Virus record (IMG/VR): IMGVR_UViG_3300042566_000478
Location: 27,770 to 91,769 of that record
Length of the DNA: 64,000 bases
From: a virus
Strand: one strand, 5' to 3'
Below the pieces are notes generated by a model, which searched no databases, was not told the DNA's origin, and saw only the letters and a program-made list of their open reading frames with translations. Made by a program: the position numbers and the translations under genes. Positions 25,760-34,463 of the stretch are shown here, one piece after another; position 1 is the stretch's first letter; every line of letters begins with the position of its first letter.

Positions 25760-26293
25760 TTAGTTTACCAGGAATGTTGGAAGCGTAGAAGGCCAAGGCA
25801 AATCATGGATTTCCATTTGTTCTGGACCTGGGTCGTTTGGCATTTCTTGGTCAACATAAACTTCAATACCTTCAACAACGATGAGCACATCATCTGTTGC
25901 ACGACCACGAACACGGTACATAGATACAGCGTAGTAACGAGCATCATAAAAGAACATGTCATTTAAATGCCTCTGATACTCAAACGGTTCAGTCATACCA
26001 GCATCACGACAGTCTTCAATTGACAAAACAGCGTTGACAACCTGCACTGGTTGACGACCTTCTGGAATTGCTCGCTTGGTATCTTCAGTCTCAGTAATCA
26101 TCAACACAGGTAGAGTTACCCCTGATTTATATGCTTTACCACCAGAACCGTATGGCGCTTCATCGTAAACATCATCTATCACGCTGCCAGCGCCAAATGG
26201 TAGAAACTCAAACCACGTAATATGTTCACCTACGCTGCGATGGTGCTTACGATACTGCTTCCGTATTTGTGCTAATTCTCTACGGGGGTCCAC
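25760..26293 (-). CDS. Putative head-tail connector (stopper-like) protein
   Basis: A 177-residue protein starting at GTG 26293, three bases after the stop of the preceding gene. The N-terminus is basic and helical (RRELAQIRKQYRKHHRSV). The rest is beta-rich (YYAVSMYRVRGRATDDVLIV) and ends with a Pro-rich tail. Size, fold type and place between capsid and sheath genes suggest a connector ring or stopper. A function is not shown by any motif. Confidence 0.55.
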   Translation of the reverse strand: MDPRRELAQIRKQYRKHHRSVGEHITWFEFLPFGAGSVIDDVYDEAPYGSGGKAYKSGVTLPVLMITETEDTKRAIPEGRQPVQVVNAVLSIEDCRDAGMTEPFEYQRHLNDMFFYDARYYAVSMYRVRGRATDDVLIVVEGIEVYVDQEMPNDPGPEQMEIHDLPWPSTLPTFLVN

Positions 26294-26296
26294 GGG

Positions 26297-27133
26297 TTAC
26301 CAACCAGTAATCGGTGCGGTTGAATACCCTTGTTGAGGCTCAAGGTCAAGGTACACATCTTCACGAAGTGGTTCATCGTGGTCTTCAATCTTAATGTCGC
26401 CTGGGTTAATTTCAGGGAATTGTCTTTCTATTGGACCGTAATCACCCAACTCACGTGCTTTATAAATCGGAACAAGGTATCCAGTTGTTCTAGAAACACG
26501 GCGAAGATTCATTATTTCAATGCGTTCAATACCAATATTTAGAGCACGAGCCTGTGCTTGGTAGTTGCGAGTCCAGTAATCCAACATGGATTGAACCATT
26601 CGGAAACGCTGACTGGCAGGGATATGCACAGACTCTGATGTCGTTACGTCAATGTCACGACTGTACTCAGTTAATAGACCCCACAAAGTTTCAACCACTG
26701 TACCCATACCAATTGTGTCTAAAACAATTGGGGCAACAAGTTCTAGTGGGGTGTCTAAGTTGTATGTATGTTGCTCAATAGAGTGACCAGCAAAGTACTC
26801 TAAGTCTTTTGGAAGAACCCATTCGTAATAATAACCTTCTACCATTATCTTTGTAGTAGAAGAAAAAGAACGATTAAATCTTATAATCCCATTTCTATCA
26901 TCCAGTGAATAGTATGTAGACGCAGATGTATCGGATGTAATCTCAGTTGGGCTGCCGCCTGTTGGGTATGAGGCTATCCACAAAGAACTTTGTTCAATAT
27001 TAGGGTTACCTAATTCATAGGTTCTACCCACAGCGTCAAAAGATACCTGAAAGAATTTAGGGTAATCACGAAGATATGTGCGAGCAATCTCCACAATCTT
27101 TTCAACTATTGCGTGTGAGTGGTTAGCATGCAT
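26297..27133 (-). CDS. Virion protein of the neck region
   Basis: A 278-residue protein. The N-terminal about 100 residues are beta-rich with Ser/Thr-rich loops. The C-terminal half is helical (RFRMVQSMLDYWTRNYQAQA), followed by RRVSRTTGYLVPIYKARELG, which may bind DNA or portal. It starts at ATG 27133, without a clear ribosome-binding site. Its location after the capsid module suggests a head-completion or adaptor protein. I do not recognise a family. Confidence 0.6.
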   Translation of the reverse strand: MHANHSHAIVEKIVEIARTYLRDYPKFFQVSFDAVGRTYELGNPNIEQSSLWIASYPTGGSPTEITSDTSASTYYSLDDRNGIIRFNRSFSSTTKIMVEGYYYEWVLPKDLEYFAGHSIEQHTYNLDTPLELVAPIVLDTIGMGTVVETLWGLLTEYSRDIDVTTSESVHIPASQRFRMVQSMLDYWTRNYQAQARALNIGIERIEIMNLRRVSRTTGYLVPIYKARELGDYGPIERQFPEINPGDIKIEDHDEPLREDVYLDLEPQQGYSTAPITGW

Positions 27134-27150
27134 AGATATAGTTTACTTTA

Positions 27151-27318
27151 CTATTGGTCGCCAGAACCAGAGCCAGGAACTGTGTCTTGTAAATCTTGAC
27201 CAATAGCAGGTTGTTGTTCACGAAAACGTGGAATATGAACTCTACGAATTCTTGTAATGTCTGCTACTGAACCAGTTGGTTTAGTTAACCGTACTGCGTA
27301 GGGTGTTGTTTCAGCCAT
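27151..27318 (-). CDS. Small hypothetical virion-region protein
   Basis: A 55-residue open frame (starts MAETTPYAVRLTKPTG, ends GSGSGDQ). Its ATG shares a base with the stop of the preceding gene (TAATG), a coupling used repeatedly in this genome, and it fills an otherwise empty gap between two structural genes. It contains a basic RIRRVHIPRF stretch. Function unknown. Confidence 0.6.
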   Translation of the reverse strand: MAETTPYAVRLTKPTGSVADITRIRRVHIPRFREQQPAIGQDLQDTVPGSGSGDQ

Positions 27319-27962
27319 TAAATACCAGCAAATAAAAATGGGTGAAGTGCTTCTTCACGTGCTCCTTCATACTTAGCAAGGTTTTGCCAAGCGCTATCTA
27401 CGTATACGTATAACGATGATTGGTCAGTAGCAGGCACTGTCCCTGTACGAATGTATAAGTCACCTTGGTCTGCTGCTTCAGATGGGATAGCAGTACCAGT
27501 TCTGTGCGCCATGTTTAAGAACATGCGCTTATCAACAACACTTAATGCGCTAAATGCCACTCCAGATTTTCTATAAAGTGCATAAAGTGGAAGTTGGCTA
27601 GATAAAGGTGTTGGGAAAATAGGGTTGGTTGCGCTAGGCGTTCCTTTAACTACACCGTACTGATACGTTGACGCATCAACACGAGTTACAACAAGAAGGT
27701 CAAAACGTGCATCTGTTTCAGGTGCATCAAAAAGAACAGTGCTTGCAGATACATAACCATAGTGGTTATTTACATAAACATAGGATGCTGTCAGCGCAGC
27801 AGAACCGTCACCTGCTGAGTAAACAGTAATGTCTGCTCCCGAAAGAACACCATAGTTGTGATTACCTAGGATTTGAAAATCAAGCGAATCTGGTTCTGCT
27901 TGGTCAAGGCTCTGGATTGTTACTCCGTACTCGCTTGCATTAGGTACTGTAAATCCAGCCAT
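27318..27962 (-). CDS. Virion structural protein, possible head decoration or head fibre
   Basis: A 214-residue all-beta protein. The middle (LLVVTRVDASTYQYGVVKGT, then PSATNPIFPTP and LPLYALYRKSG) follows a pattern seen in appendage proteins of tailed phages, where a jelly-roll or fibre base is followed by a TPxLP linker. Here it sits between capsid and neck genes, so a head fibre or decoration protein is more likely than a tail fibre. The C-terminus (SLYVYVDSAWQNLAKYEG) resembles fibre-tip sequences. Confidence 0.55.
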   Translation of the reverse strand: MAGFTVPNASEYGVTIQSLDQAEPDSLDFQILGNHNYGVLSGADITVYSAGDGSAALTASYVYVNNHYGYVSASTVLFDAPETDARFDLLVVTRVDASTYQYGVVKGTPSATNPIFPTPLSSQLPLYALYRKSGVAFSALSVVDKRMFLNMAHRTGTAIPSEAADQGDLYIRTGTVPATDQSSLYVYVDSAWQNLAKYEGAREEALHPFLFAGI

Positions 27963-27969
27963 TTAAACC

Positions 27970-28227
27970 TCAGAGGGTGTCGTAGATGTTGCCGTTCTTC
28001 TTCAAATATTCAAACAAACCACGTGGAAGTTTGTAACGCTTACCGTCATTAAACAACCATGTGTCTTGACCCCAAAACATTGTCCATGAACCTTTTACAC
28101 GAGCACTAACAGTGTCGCTCTTTACTTCAGATTCAAGTTCTTCTGCTTGAGGAATTTCTGATACAAAAAGAATCTCATCTTCTTGCTCTACAAATTCTTT
28201 GATAACTGATTTCTTTTTTACTGCCAC
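27970..28227 (-). CDS. Small conserved head-region protein
   Basis: An 85-residue protein. I choose GTG 28227, six bases after GGAG; a TTG at 28239 overlaps that site. A Lys-rich start is followed by an acidic stretch (about 10-35) and a C-terminal block (GSWTMFWGQDTWLFNDGKRY and KLPRGLFEYLKKNGNIYDTL) that looks like a compact, conserved domain. It is the first gene after the capsid terminator. Function unknown; a head-associated role is inferred. Confidence 0.6.
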   Translation of the reverse strand: MAVKKKSVIKEFVEQEDEILFVSEIPQAEELESEVKSDTVSARVKGSWTMFWGQDTWLFNDGKRYKLPRGLFEYLKKNGNIYDTL

Positions 28228-28250
28228 ATTATTCTCCAATTGTGAAAGGG

Positions 28251-28283
28251 TTGGGGGAGTCGGGTTTTACCCCGACCCCCCAA
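28251..28283 (-). terminator. Strong hairpin after the capsid gene
   Basis: A G+C-rich stem of about 13 pairs, TTGGGGG-A-GTCGGG against its complement with one bulged base, and a TTTTA loop. It begins 16 bases after the capsid stop. No T-run follows, so termination may be partial. Such a hairpin after a major capsid gene commonly both limits read-through and stabilises the abundant capsid mRNA. Confidence 0.7.
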
Positions 28284-28298
28284 TACTAGTTGACTTAA

Positions 28299-29378
28299 TT
28301 ACGAGGAAGCGATTGCTCCACCCTTGGTGTTCAGCAACACACGTGATTCGTGTGTAATCATGCCGAAGCCCCAAATGGCGTACCAAGCGAGTCCATGCTC
28401 ACGACCAAAGTCAATTACGCCACCGTCACGGAGTTCAACTGGCAATGCGATTGCATGTCCAAATGCGTTGTCTCCAATCATGATTGCGTTGTACGACTCT
28501 GCGTTCATTGCTTGCGTACCCGATGCTGACGAGTCAATGTCTGCTGGACCTACGTTCTTCTTAACCTGAGTGGTTTCAATGAACACAACGTCATACAGAC
28601 GACCAATTTCACCAAGCATGAAGTTGCCAGGTGCAGCGTACTTGGATACTTCAATGAATTCAGGCCAGTCACGGAGCGCACGGCTCTGTGATGGGTGAAC
28701 GAAGCAAACGTAAGTGTCGCCAAGGCGTGGGATGTTCTGACCAGCGAGGATTTCAACAGCATCCTTGATGGTTGCAGGTGAGAGGTAACCTGGGTTACTT
28801 GCGTCACCCAAAGTGCCTGCATCGTAAGGAGCAATTGAACCACGGGTTGCACCGAGGGTCTTGCGACCAAACACTAGGTTTGGAGGAACTGCTGCGCCGC
28901 CACCAAATGGAATTGCGGTCTGGTAGAGGGTGTTGCGAGCCTGAATGTCCATGCTTTGTGCCATGTGACGACCAAGCAAACGGCTTGACGATGCCATAAC
29001 GTCATCAAACGATGCGTTAAGGAGCAATTCGGTAACTGCAAGAGCCTGACCTTGTTCACCTACGGTGATTTGAATCTGTGATGCTGACAGAGCAACTGGC
29101 TCCATACGCACACCTTCATCAAGGGTTGCTCCTTCTGTTTCGTCTACAGCAAGGTTGCTGTAGCGCATGAAGTTGATGGTCAAACCAGGTTGTACACCAA
29201 GTTCGGTCTTCTTCACTGCAAACTGTTCAAAGCGAAGAACAGGCATTGCCTGGAACAAGATTTCCTTGGACCAGATAGTTTGAATTGCTGGGGATAAAGC
29301 GGTGTCGCTACTGTAACCAGTTGAACTAATGTTCGCTGTTGCAGTAATCGCACCACCTGTTGGTGCTGGAAATGCCAT
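28299..29378 (-). CDS. Major capsid protein, HK97 fold, N4 gp56-like
   Basis: A 359-residue protein. The sequence WSKEILFQAMPVLRFEQFAV and VKKTELGVQPGLTINFMRYS, followed by EGVRMEPVALSASQIQITVG and LLNASFDDVMASSSRLLGRH, is typical of the N4 gp56-type capsid proteins, an HK97-fold family with an N-arm, a P-domain and the conserved EQGQA strand. It starts right after a Shine-Dalgarno AGGAGACATC. It is encoded after portal and scaffold genes and followed by the strong hairpin, consistent with high expression. Confidence 0.93.
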   Translation of the reverse strand: MAFPAPTGGAITATANISSTGYSSDTALSPAIQTIWSKEILFQAMPVLRFEQFAVKKTELGVQPGLTINFMRYSNLAVDETEGATLDEGVRMEPVALSASQIQITVGEQGQALAVTELLLNASFDDVMASSSRLLGRHMAQSMDIQARNTLYQTAIPFGGGAAVPPNLVFGRKTLGATRGSIAPYDAGTLGDASNPGYLSPATIKDAVEILAGQNIPRLGDTYVCFVHPSQSRALRDWPEFIEVSKYAAPGNFMLGEIGRLYDVVFIETTQVKKNVGPADIDSSASGTQAMNAESYNAIMIGDNAFGHAIALPVELRDGGVIDFGREHGLAWYAIWGFGMITHESRVLLNTKGGAIASS

Positions 29379-29410
29379 GATGTCTCCTTAAGTGACTATG
29401 GATAGATTAT

Positions 29411-30190
29411 TTAAAAACGACCTTTAGGTCGTGAACTTAAAAGCCTGTCTCGCATTTTAACATACTGGTCCATTGTCATATTACGGATATCATCCGCATT
29501 CAATGTTTGGTATTCCGTTTGAGTTTCCATTGGCCCAACGGATGGTGACGTTACCGCCACACCCTTAACACGACTTGGTTGAGTCGCTTGTTGGATACTC
29601 TCAATAATAGCAGCACTCCGTTGACGAAGGATTTCCACTGATGCTTCAACCTCTTCTGGGGTGTTGCCTGCGACCAAATCAATCAGTTCAGGAATGATTT
29701 CGTCTTGAGACTCGTGTACACGGCGCTGGCGGTAGGTTTCAACCTCACGCAACTGGCGCTCTTTATCTAGCAATGCTTGTTGTGCAGAACGCTCTGCTTC
29801 AATTTGGGCAAAGCGGTTTTGCCATTCAGCGTCAACATTTTTAATCTTGACGTTAAATTCATCTTCAGTTCGCTTGAGAAGTTCTTTTGCGCTCAACTCA
29901 TCAAACTCACGCTGACGGCGAATTTCTTCTTCCTTACGGGCAATTTCTTGCGCCTCACGGATAGCCTTCTCACGGTCTTGAGCAAGAGATGTAACTTGCT
30001 CTTCCATGCTCTTGTATCGGCTTTCAGCCTCTTCAATGCGCTTGTAGAGTTTGTCTTTCTCTTGCTTACGGATGTTTTCTACTTCGTCTTCTGTGAAGAC
30101 TTTGCCCTTTGGGGCAACTGTGTTTGCCTCCGCATGAAAGGCTTCTGTAGCCTCCACAGGGATGACAATTTCGTCATTACCTTTTGCCAT
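29411..30190 (-). CDS. Scaffolding protein
   Basis: A 259-residue, highly charged protein. Residues about 30-170 form an almost continuous coiled coil rich in Glu, Arg and Lys (ENIRKQEKDKLYKRIEEAES). The C-terminus is less charged and includes DDIRNMTMDQYVKMRDRLL, the helix-loop-helix usual for binding the capsid protein. Placed between portal and capsid genes, this is the standard scaffold position. No protease motif is visible in it. Confidence 0.85.
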   Translation of the reverse strand: MAKGNDEIVIPVEATEAFHAEANTVAPKGKVFTEDEVENIRKQEKDKLYKRIEEAESRYKSMEEQVTSLAQDREKAIREAQEIARKEEEIRRQREFDELSAKELLKRTEDEFNVKIKNVDAEWQNRFAQIEAERSAQQALLDKERQLREVETYRQRRVHESQDEIIPELIDLVAGNTPEEVEASVEILRQRSAAIIESIQQATQPSRVKGVAVTSPSVGPMETQTEYQTLNADDIRNMTMDQYVKMRDRLLSSRPKGRF

Positions 30191-30243
30191 GATTTTCTCC
30201 TAAGTGTTGTTTAGCAAATATTGACTTGTGTTATTAATACGTT

Positions 30244-31935
30244 TTATTTGTCTTCGTCAGGTATACGGCGCTGGGCGAACCTTGCTCCGTATGCCTTACT
30301 AGTCATTTGGTTCATCAATTCCATTTCTACTGGTGGGATACCAGCACCTGGAAGCACTCCGCCCCCTTGAGGGCTTCCTGCACTAGTTACATTACCATCT
30401 CCTGAAGGAGCAGGTTCAAGACCCCCTCCATTAGGAAGTAGCCCTGTAGCCATCATTACTGCTTGACCAATTTGAGCACGAATCATATCCAATGCTCCTT
30501 GGTCAACAGCGTCATCTCGTAGTTCCTCAAAGACTTCAATCATCTTCTCATTCGGGAACTCTTCACCTAGGGCTCGTAGTGCGCCCTTCTTAGATTCAAT
30601 ACCCAAAGCCATCTTTGCCTGCACTTCGTTGAGTTTGATAAGAGCATCAACAGGAAGTGGGTCGGGCCAGTGAATGGTTGTCTTGTATGTATTTGGGTCA
30701 TTAGGGTCTAACTGTGTGAGCATGTCTGGCTCAGGCATTGCAGACTGTGACGGGTTATAAATCAACAGTTCAGGAACAAACACAGCACAAGTTTTGATAA
30801 TGATTTCGTTCAGACGTTCAAGACCCTGTGTAAAGTGAATCTTCTTCATCTGGTAACGGTTCATCAAAGGCTGGTACTGAATAGCCAAAGCAACACCTGA
30901 AGTATTAGATACTGGCTGGAATTGACCAAGAGCAGTTTCAGGTACGCCAGTGATTTCATGCATTGCTCGTTTAATCATTTGCACGTATTCAATAGCACCA
31001 GACATTTCGCCACGTGACTCAAGGTTAAACACTTGTGCTTCTTTAGGAAGACCAGCCCAAACCTTCTTAGGACCACGCTCTAGTTGTGAAGCCTTAGCAC
31101 CAGTGATGATAGTTACTGGGGCAGCGTGGTAGTTGATGATGTCTGAGATTTCAGTCATCTTCTCGTTGAGTTCACGGTTCAATTGGATAATGTCCCAAAT
31201 GTCTGACTGACCCCAAGGTGATGAAGTTATTGTAATGTTCGGAATGTGAACAATTGGAACAACACCAATTGGGTTTTCATACTCATCAATCAACTCATCA
31301 TTGATAAATTGCTGTACGGTATTGTCCGTAAGAATTTCAGTAAATGTGTAAACCTGACGAGTTCCTTCTGGCGATGTTCCCCAGAAACGATACTTAAGTT
31401 TAAATCTGATTAAGCGCTCACGGTCATGTGGGTGATACTCAGGGAAACAATGCGCTGGGTTTAGTGGAAGAATGCGGACACGACCTGGGTGCTGTAGCCC
31501 AACACCATCAACGTAAGGTTCATCATATGCAACTTTTACAAAGCAGTCTCCAGTGATACTTGCAAGTTGCCCCATTTGCCACAACAAATAATGTTTGTTG
31601 TTGTGGTTGTCCCACACTTCGTGAAGCAGTTGTGGAATGATTGCTTCGTTTTGCTCAGGTACTTTAAATTGAATACCTTTACCAAAGCAGAAGTTTGTAA
31701 TGAAATCCGACATGGTTTTCACATAATTCATGGTGACGTTGTTGTCACCCATCTCACGGCGGTGTGACCAGTGATGACCTAGATACCAAGCCCAAGCAGC
31801 AGAATACCTGTTGAGTCTTGGTCCATGAACTTCAAACTCTTCGTCAGCAAGTTCAACCAATCCAAGTGGACTAATCGCTACGGTTAAGTCACTAGATGCC
31901 GCCCTATAAGACGGTGACCAAAAATCAACAGGCAT
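30244..31935 (-). CDS. Portal protein
   Basis: A 563-residue portal. Features include a helical N-terminus with RYSAAWAWYLGHHWSHRRE, the wing region YVKTMSDFITNFCFGKGIQF, a stem/clip around PIVHIPNITITSSPWGQSDI, and a crown region LNREMNEK-like helices (RELNEKMTEISDIINYHAAP) followed by ITGVPETALGQFQPVSNTSG, a strong portal signature. It forms the dodecameric vertex for DNA packaging. It lies upstream of the scaffold and capsid. The Gly/Pro-rich C-terminus (about 505-545) is typical. Confidence 0.95.
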   Translation of the reverse strand: MPVDFWSPSYRAASSDLTVAISPLGLVELADEEFEVHGPRLNRYSAAWAWYLGHHWSHRREMGDNNVTMNYVKTMSDFITNFCFGKGIQFKVPEQNEAIIPQLLHEVWDNHNNKHYLLWQMGQLASITGDCFVKVAYDEPYVDGVGLQHPGRVRILPLNPAHCFPEYHPHDRERLIRFKLKYRFWGTSPEGTRQVYTFTEILTDNTVQQFINDELIDEYENPIGVVPIVHIPNITITSSPWGQSDIWDIIQLNRELNEKMTEISDIINYHAAPVTIITGAKASQLERGPKKVWAGLPKEAQVFNLESRGEMSGAIEYVQMIKRAMHEITGVPETALGQFQPVSNTSGVALAIQYQPLMNRYQMKKIHFTQGLERLNEIIIKTCAVFVPELLIYNPSQSAMPEPDMLTQLDPNDPNTYKTTIHWPDPLPVDALIKLNEVQAKMALGIESKKGALRALGEEFPNEKMIEVFEELRDDAVDQGALDMIRAQIGQAVMMATGLLPNGGGLEPAPSGDGNVTSAGSPQGGGVLPGAGIPPVEMELMNQMTSKAYGARFAQRRIPDEDK

Positions 31936-31972
31936 TCGTTACACCTTTTCTGAAAAGAAGAATACTAAGATA

Positions 31973-32242
31973 TTACTTCTTTTTTGCAGGGGCGGCTTTT
32001 TTGGCTGGTGCTTTCTTAGCAACAGGTGCTGCTTCCATAGCCTTGGTTGCTACGCTCAAAAGAAGAGCAGTGTTTTTTGGACCAATTTTGGTTGATACAA
32101 CCGAGACAAGTGCTGCTACCGCAGGCAATGCGATTGCAATTACTTCTGGGGTCAAGTCCAACTTGGCTCCTGCATAGGTAAGTGCGCCCAAAACTGCGCC
32201 CTTAATTGCTGCGTCTGTTGTTTCTACTTTTGCTTGATTCAT
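31973..32242 (-). CDS. Small membrane-active protein with Lys/Ala tail
   Basis: An 89-residue protein with two hydrophobic helices (about 10-28, AAIKGAVLGALTYAGAKLDL, and 33-52, VIAIALPAVAALVSVVSTKI) and a C-terminal histone-like KKAPAKKAAPAKKK tail. Hydrophobic helices plus a basic tail fit a holin or another small membrane protein; the Lys/Ala tail could also bind DNA. It sits between the HslV-like gene and the portal gene rather than in the lysis cassette. Role uncertain. Confidence 0.6.
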   Translation of the reverse strand: MNQAKVETTDAAIKGAVLGALTYAGAKLDLTPEVIAIALPAVAALVSVVSTKIGPKNTALLLSVATKAMEAAPVAKKAPAKKAAPAKKK

Positions 32243-32269
32243 ATTAACTCCTTAATAGGGGATACCCGA

Positions 32270-32902
32270 TTATACAGGCTTACGGGTTTTGCTTTGTTCG
32301 TACTCCTGAATGTACGTGTGATACGGAGGTCCCGTATGAGGGTCAAACTTAGCACTAACGGCGAGAGCCTTCAGCGCATGGTTTTTAGCCTGTTGCACAG
32401 TTTGTTTCTTGTTGTGCGTAAGTACATGCATAGCACCTAGGGCGTACTCGCCACCAGACCCAATCACGTACAGACCACTGGCTTCAGAAGCCCAAGCGTA
32501 ATCTCCATCAACTATATAGATAGTGCCGTTAATGGCTACAAGAATTAATGACCCTTGCTCTGCAATGTGTTGCTTGTTTTCGTTAAGGTCGGGGATTGAG
32601 TATCCTTGTGCATCAAAGCATTCACGGAGTGCTGGTATAAACTTCGCCGTAAAGAACTGGTCAAGTTTCTTCCCTTTAAGGTTTGGCGGTGGGGTCGGCG
32701 GTTGGAATACATGATGGAGAATGTTGATGGCCCGTACATCTCCAGCAGCACCAAGTAAATATTTTCCATTAGTTGATACCTTGCTACTTCCTTCACGAAG
32801 AGTTCCTATTTGCGTGGCAATGCCCCCATCAATAGACGAGATGCGAGAGTCCACGCAGACGACTGCGAACCCATCACCTTGGACAGCGACAATAGTAGTC
32901 AT
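32270..32902 (-). CDS. HslV/proteasome beta-like Ntn hydrolase
   Basis: A 210-residue protein. The start MTTIVAVQGDGFAVVCVDSR aligns with HslV: after loss of Met the first residue is Thr, the nucleophile of this family. The next catalytic residue, Asp17 in mature numbering, is in CVDSR, and a Lys (SSKVST) comes seven residues later than HslV Lys33. A GAAG loop (LLGAAGDV) matches the conserved GxxG. The family forms threonine proteases. It is encoded between the phosphoesterase and portal genes, so a head-maturation or host-directed protease is possible. No HslU-like unfoldase is seen in the window. Confidence 0.85.
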   Translation of the reverse strand: MTTIVAVQGDGFAVVCVDSRISSIDGGIATQIGTLREGSSKVSTNGKYLLGAAGDVRAINILHHVFQPPTPPPNLKGKKLDQFFTAKFIPALRECFDAQGYSIPDLNENKQHIAEQGSLILVAINGTIYIVDGDYAWASEASGLYVIGSGGEYALGAMHVLTHNKKQTVQQAKNHALKALAVSAKFDPHTGPPYHTYIQEYEQSKTRKPV

Positions 32903-32904
32903 GG

Positions 32905-34062
32905 CTATTCAGCGATGAATTCCTTCCCATGATACAACGCCCAACCGTTGTAGATGGGAATAACATCGTATGCGAACCTGTGATTTCCGTCATCCTCGTA
33001 AGTGACAACACCGATACCTTGTTGCCAATTCTCGTGACGAGTTAGAGGGCGACCATCAAGGTCTACACCACCACGTGTAGAAGGAATAGCACCGTCAATT
33101 CTAGCAAGGCAACCAGGAGAAGCAGCCATAATGGTTCTCGGACCATCAAAGTCTTCACGTGTTTTAAACGCTGTTTCAATGCGATGAATATGCCCATAGA
33201 TAACACTCGTCTTCTCTTGGTTAAGGTATACGTGTGCAGTAGAACCTGATGATTTCACACGGTCACCGTGGATGATGCGAAGTTTTTCATTGACCCAATA
33301 GTCAGATGCTGGATAACCTGGTCGGTACTCAATACCAAACTCATCCATACGGCAAAGGTATGGGACTGAAAGAACAGGCCACGAGTCTGGTGTGTTACCT
33401 TTGCGAAGACCGTAAGCAGCACCTGCGTTTTGTACGAGGTACTTAGGCATACGTTCTTCGTGATTTCCTGCAAGCCAAATGATTTTTGCATTTGGAGCAG
33501 CAGCACGAAGTTGAGCGCAGAACAAAGTTGCACGGTCAATTGATGCTTGTGTAGTTTGTGCATACGCAGGATATGTCACATACTTGCCCATCTCAGGAAG
33601 GTCAAGGTTGTCACCAACAAGTGCAATAACTTCAGGTTGTAAATCTTCTATAACCTTAATGCAGATGTCAAGAGCCTTTTCGTCATGTGTTGCTTCCAAG
33701 TTTCCTTCACGGTTGCGGTAATAACCAATCTGAATATCTGGAGGAACTACACAGGTCTTAAACCCTGTTGCTTTTTTCTTAGTTACTTTTGGTGTTGGTA
33801 ACTTGATAGCAGGACCTTGTTGTACAACAGGCCATTCAGGACCAGACTCCCATTTAGGTGAGAACTTAAATTGCACACCAGCAAGGTCGTGAATCTCTGC
33901 TTCACCTTCTTCGTTTTTGGTAAGTGATTGATAGAGAGATACTCGTTGTATTTGACCAATTTCGTCTACATCAATTCCTTGACGAGCAAATAGGTCAGCA
34001 AGTTTTCCAAGCACTTCTTTAGGACTCTGTGGTCCAGCAGTTAGTTCTTCTTTAATGGACAT
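32905..34062 (-). CDS. Calcineurin-like metallophosphoesterase
   Basis: A 385-residue protein. The C-terminal about 280 residues carry the metallophosphoesterase motifs: PDIQIG (in place of the usual DxH), VGDNLD, GNHEER, an IIHGD metal-binding His, and GHIHR. These coordinate a two-metal centre that cleaves phosphate mono- or diesters or nucleic acids. The N-terminal about 110 residues are a separate domain with a helix pair (PKEVLGKLADLFARQGID). A substrate is not evident; nucleic-acid processing or nucleotide signalling are options. The D-x-Q change in motif 1 should not abolish activity by itself but is unusual. Confidence 0.85.
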   Translation of the reverse strand: MSIKEELTAGPQSPKEVLGKLADLFARQGIDVDEIGQIQRVSLYQSLTKNEEGEAEIHDLAGVQFKFSPKWESGPEWPVVQQGPAIKLPTPKVTKKKATGFKTCVVPPDIQIGYYRNREGNLEATHDEKALDICIKVIEDLQPEVIALVGDNLDLPEMGKYVTYPAYAQTTQASIDRATLFCAQLRAAAPNAKIIWLAGNHEERMPKYLVQNAGAAYGLRKGNTPDSWPVLSVPYLCRMDEFGIEYRPGYPASDYWVNEKLRIIHGDRVKSSGSTAHVYLNQEKTSVIYGHIHRIETAFKTREDFDGPRTIMAASPGCLARIDGAIPSTRGGVDLDGRPLTRHENWQQGIGVVTYEDDGNHRFAYDVIPIYNGWALYHGKEFIAE

Positions 34063-34333
34063 CGCAACTACACATCTTTCTACTATGTTTTTCTACCATT
34101 CGGATTGTTACATCATGCCCATGTTTTTTAAGCAAATCAGAAAGCCACTTATACGTGTAGCCACTAGTTTGGATTGAGCGAGGTGAAGCGTTCTTTTCTC
34201 GTATTTTAACGAAAGCATCATCTAATGCTGCCTGTTCTTCAACAGACATTTCATTACGGACTTTGCCAATACCGCAAAGTTTTAGAGGAGCAGAACCTGC
34301 TTTAAGTTCGTCTAATAAACTATTTTTTGACAT
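34052..34333 (-). CDS. Small protein with helix-turn-helix-like region
   Basis: A 93-residue protein. The C-terminal half (ASPRSIQTSGYTYKWLSDLL, then KKHGHDVTIRMVEKHSRK) is basic and helical and looks like a DNA-binding helix-turn-helix. It overlaps the phosphoesterase start by 11 bases. It could be a transcription factor or a small terminase-like protein; the terminase large subunit gene is several kilobases upstream, so the second option is weak. Starts at ATG 34333 after GGAGAAGAAAA. Confidence 0.6.
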   Translation of the reverse strand: MSKNSLLDELKAGSAPLKLCGIGKVRNEMSVEEQAALDDAFVKIREKNASPRSIQTSGYTYKWLSDLLKKHGHDVTIRMVEKHSRKMCSCDVH

Positions 34334-34463
34334 TTTTCTTCTCCAACTTGTGTCGTTCTTTTTGAAGCACCTCTATTACTCTGAACAATTCTTCAGTATC
34401 AGAAGGCCCAACAAAGACCTTACTGAGATAATAGAGGATACGGTCAATGTCATGTACCTTCAT
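34320..34463 (-). CDS. Small hypothetical protein
   Basis: A 47-residue frame (starts MKVHDIDRIL, ends LEKKNVKK) preceded by AAGGGTGGTAGC and, 29 bases upstream of the start, a candidate promoter. It overlaps the next gene by 14 bases and contains that gene's ribosome-binding site. It is mostly one charged helix. Function unknown. Confidence 0.6.
   Translation of the reverse strand: MKVHDIDRILYYLSKVFVGPSDTEELFRVIEVLQKERHKLEKKNVKK

Noticed and set aside
29777-30214. Plus-strand open frame opposite the scaffold gene
   Set aside because: Leu/Phe-rich translation of an antisense coiled coil; the scaffold call on the other strand explains the codon pattern.
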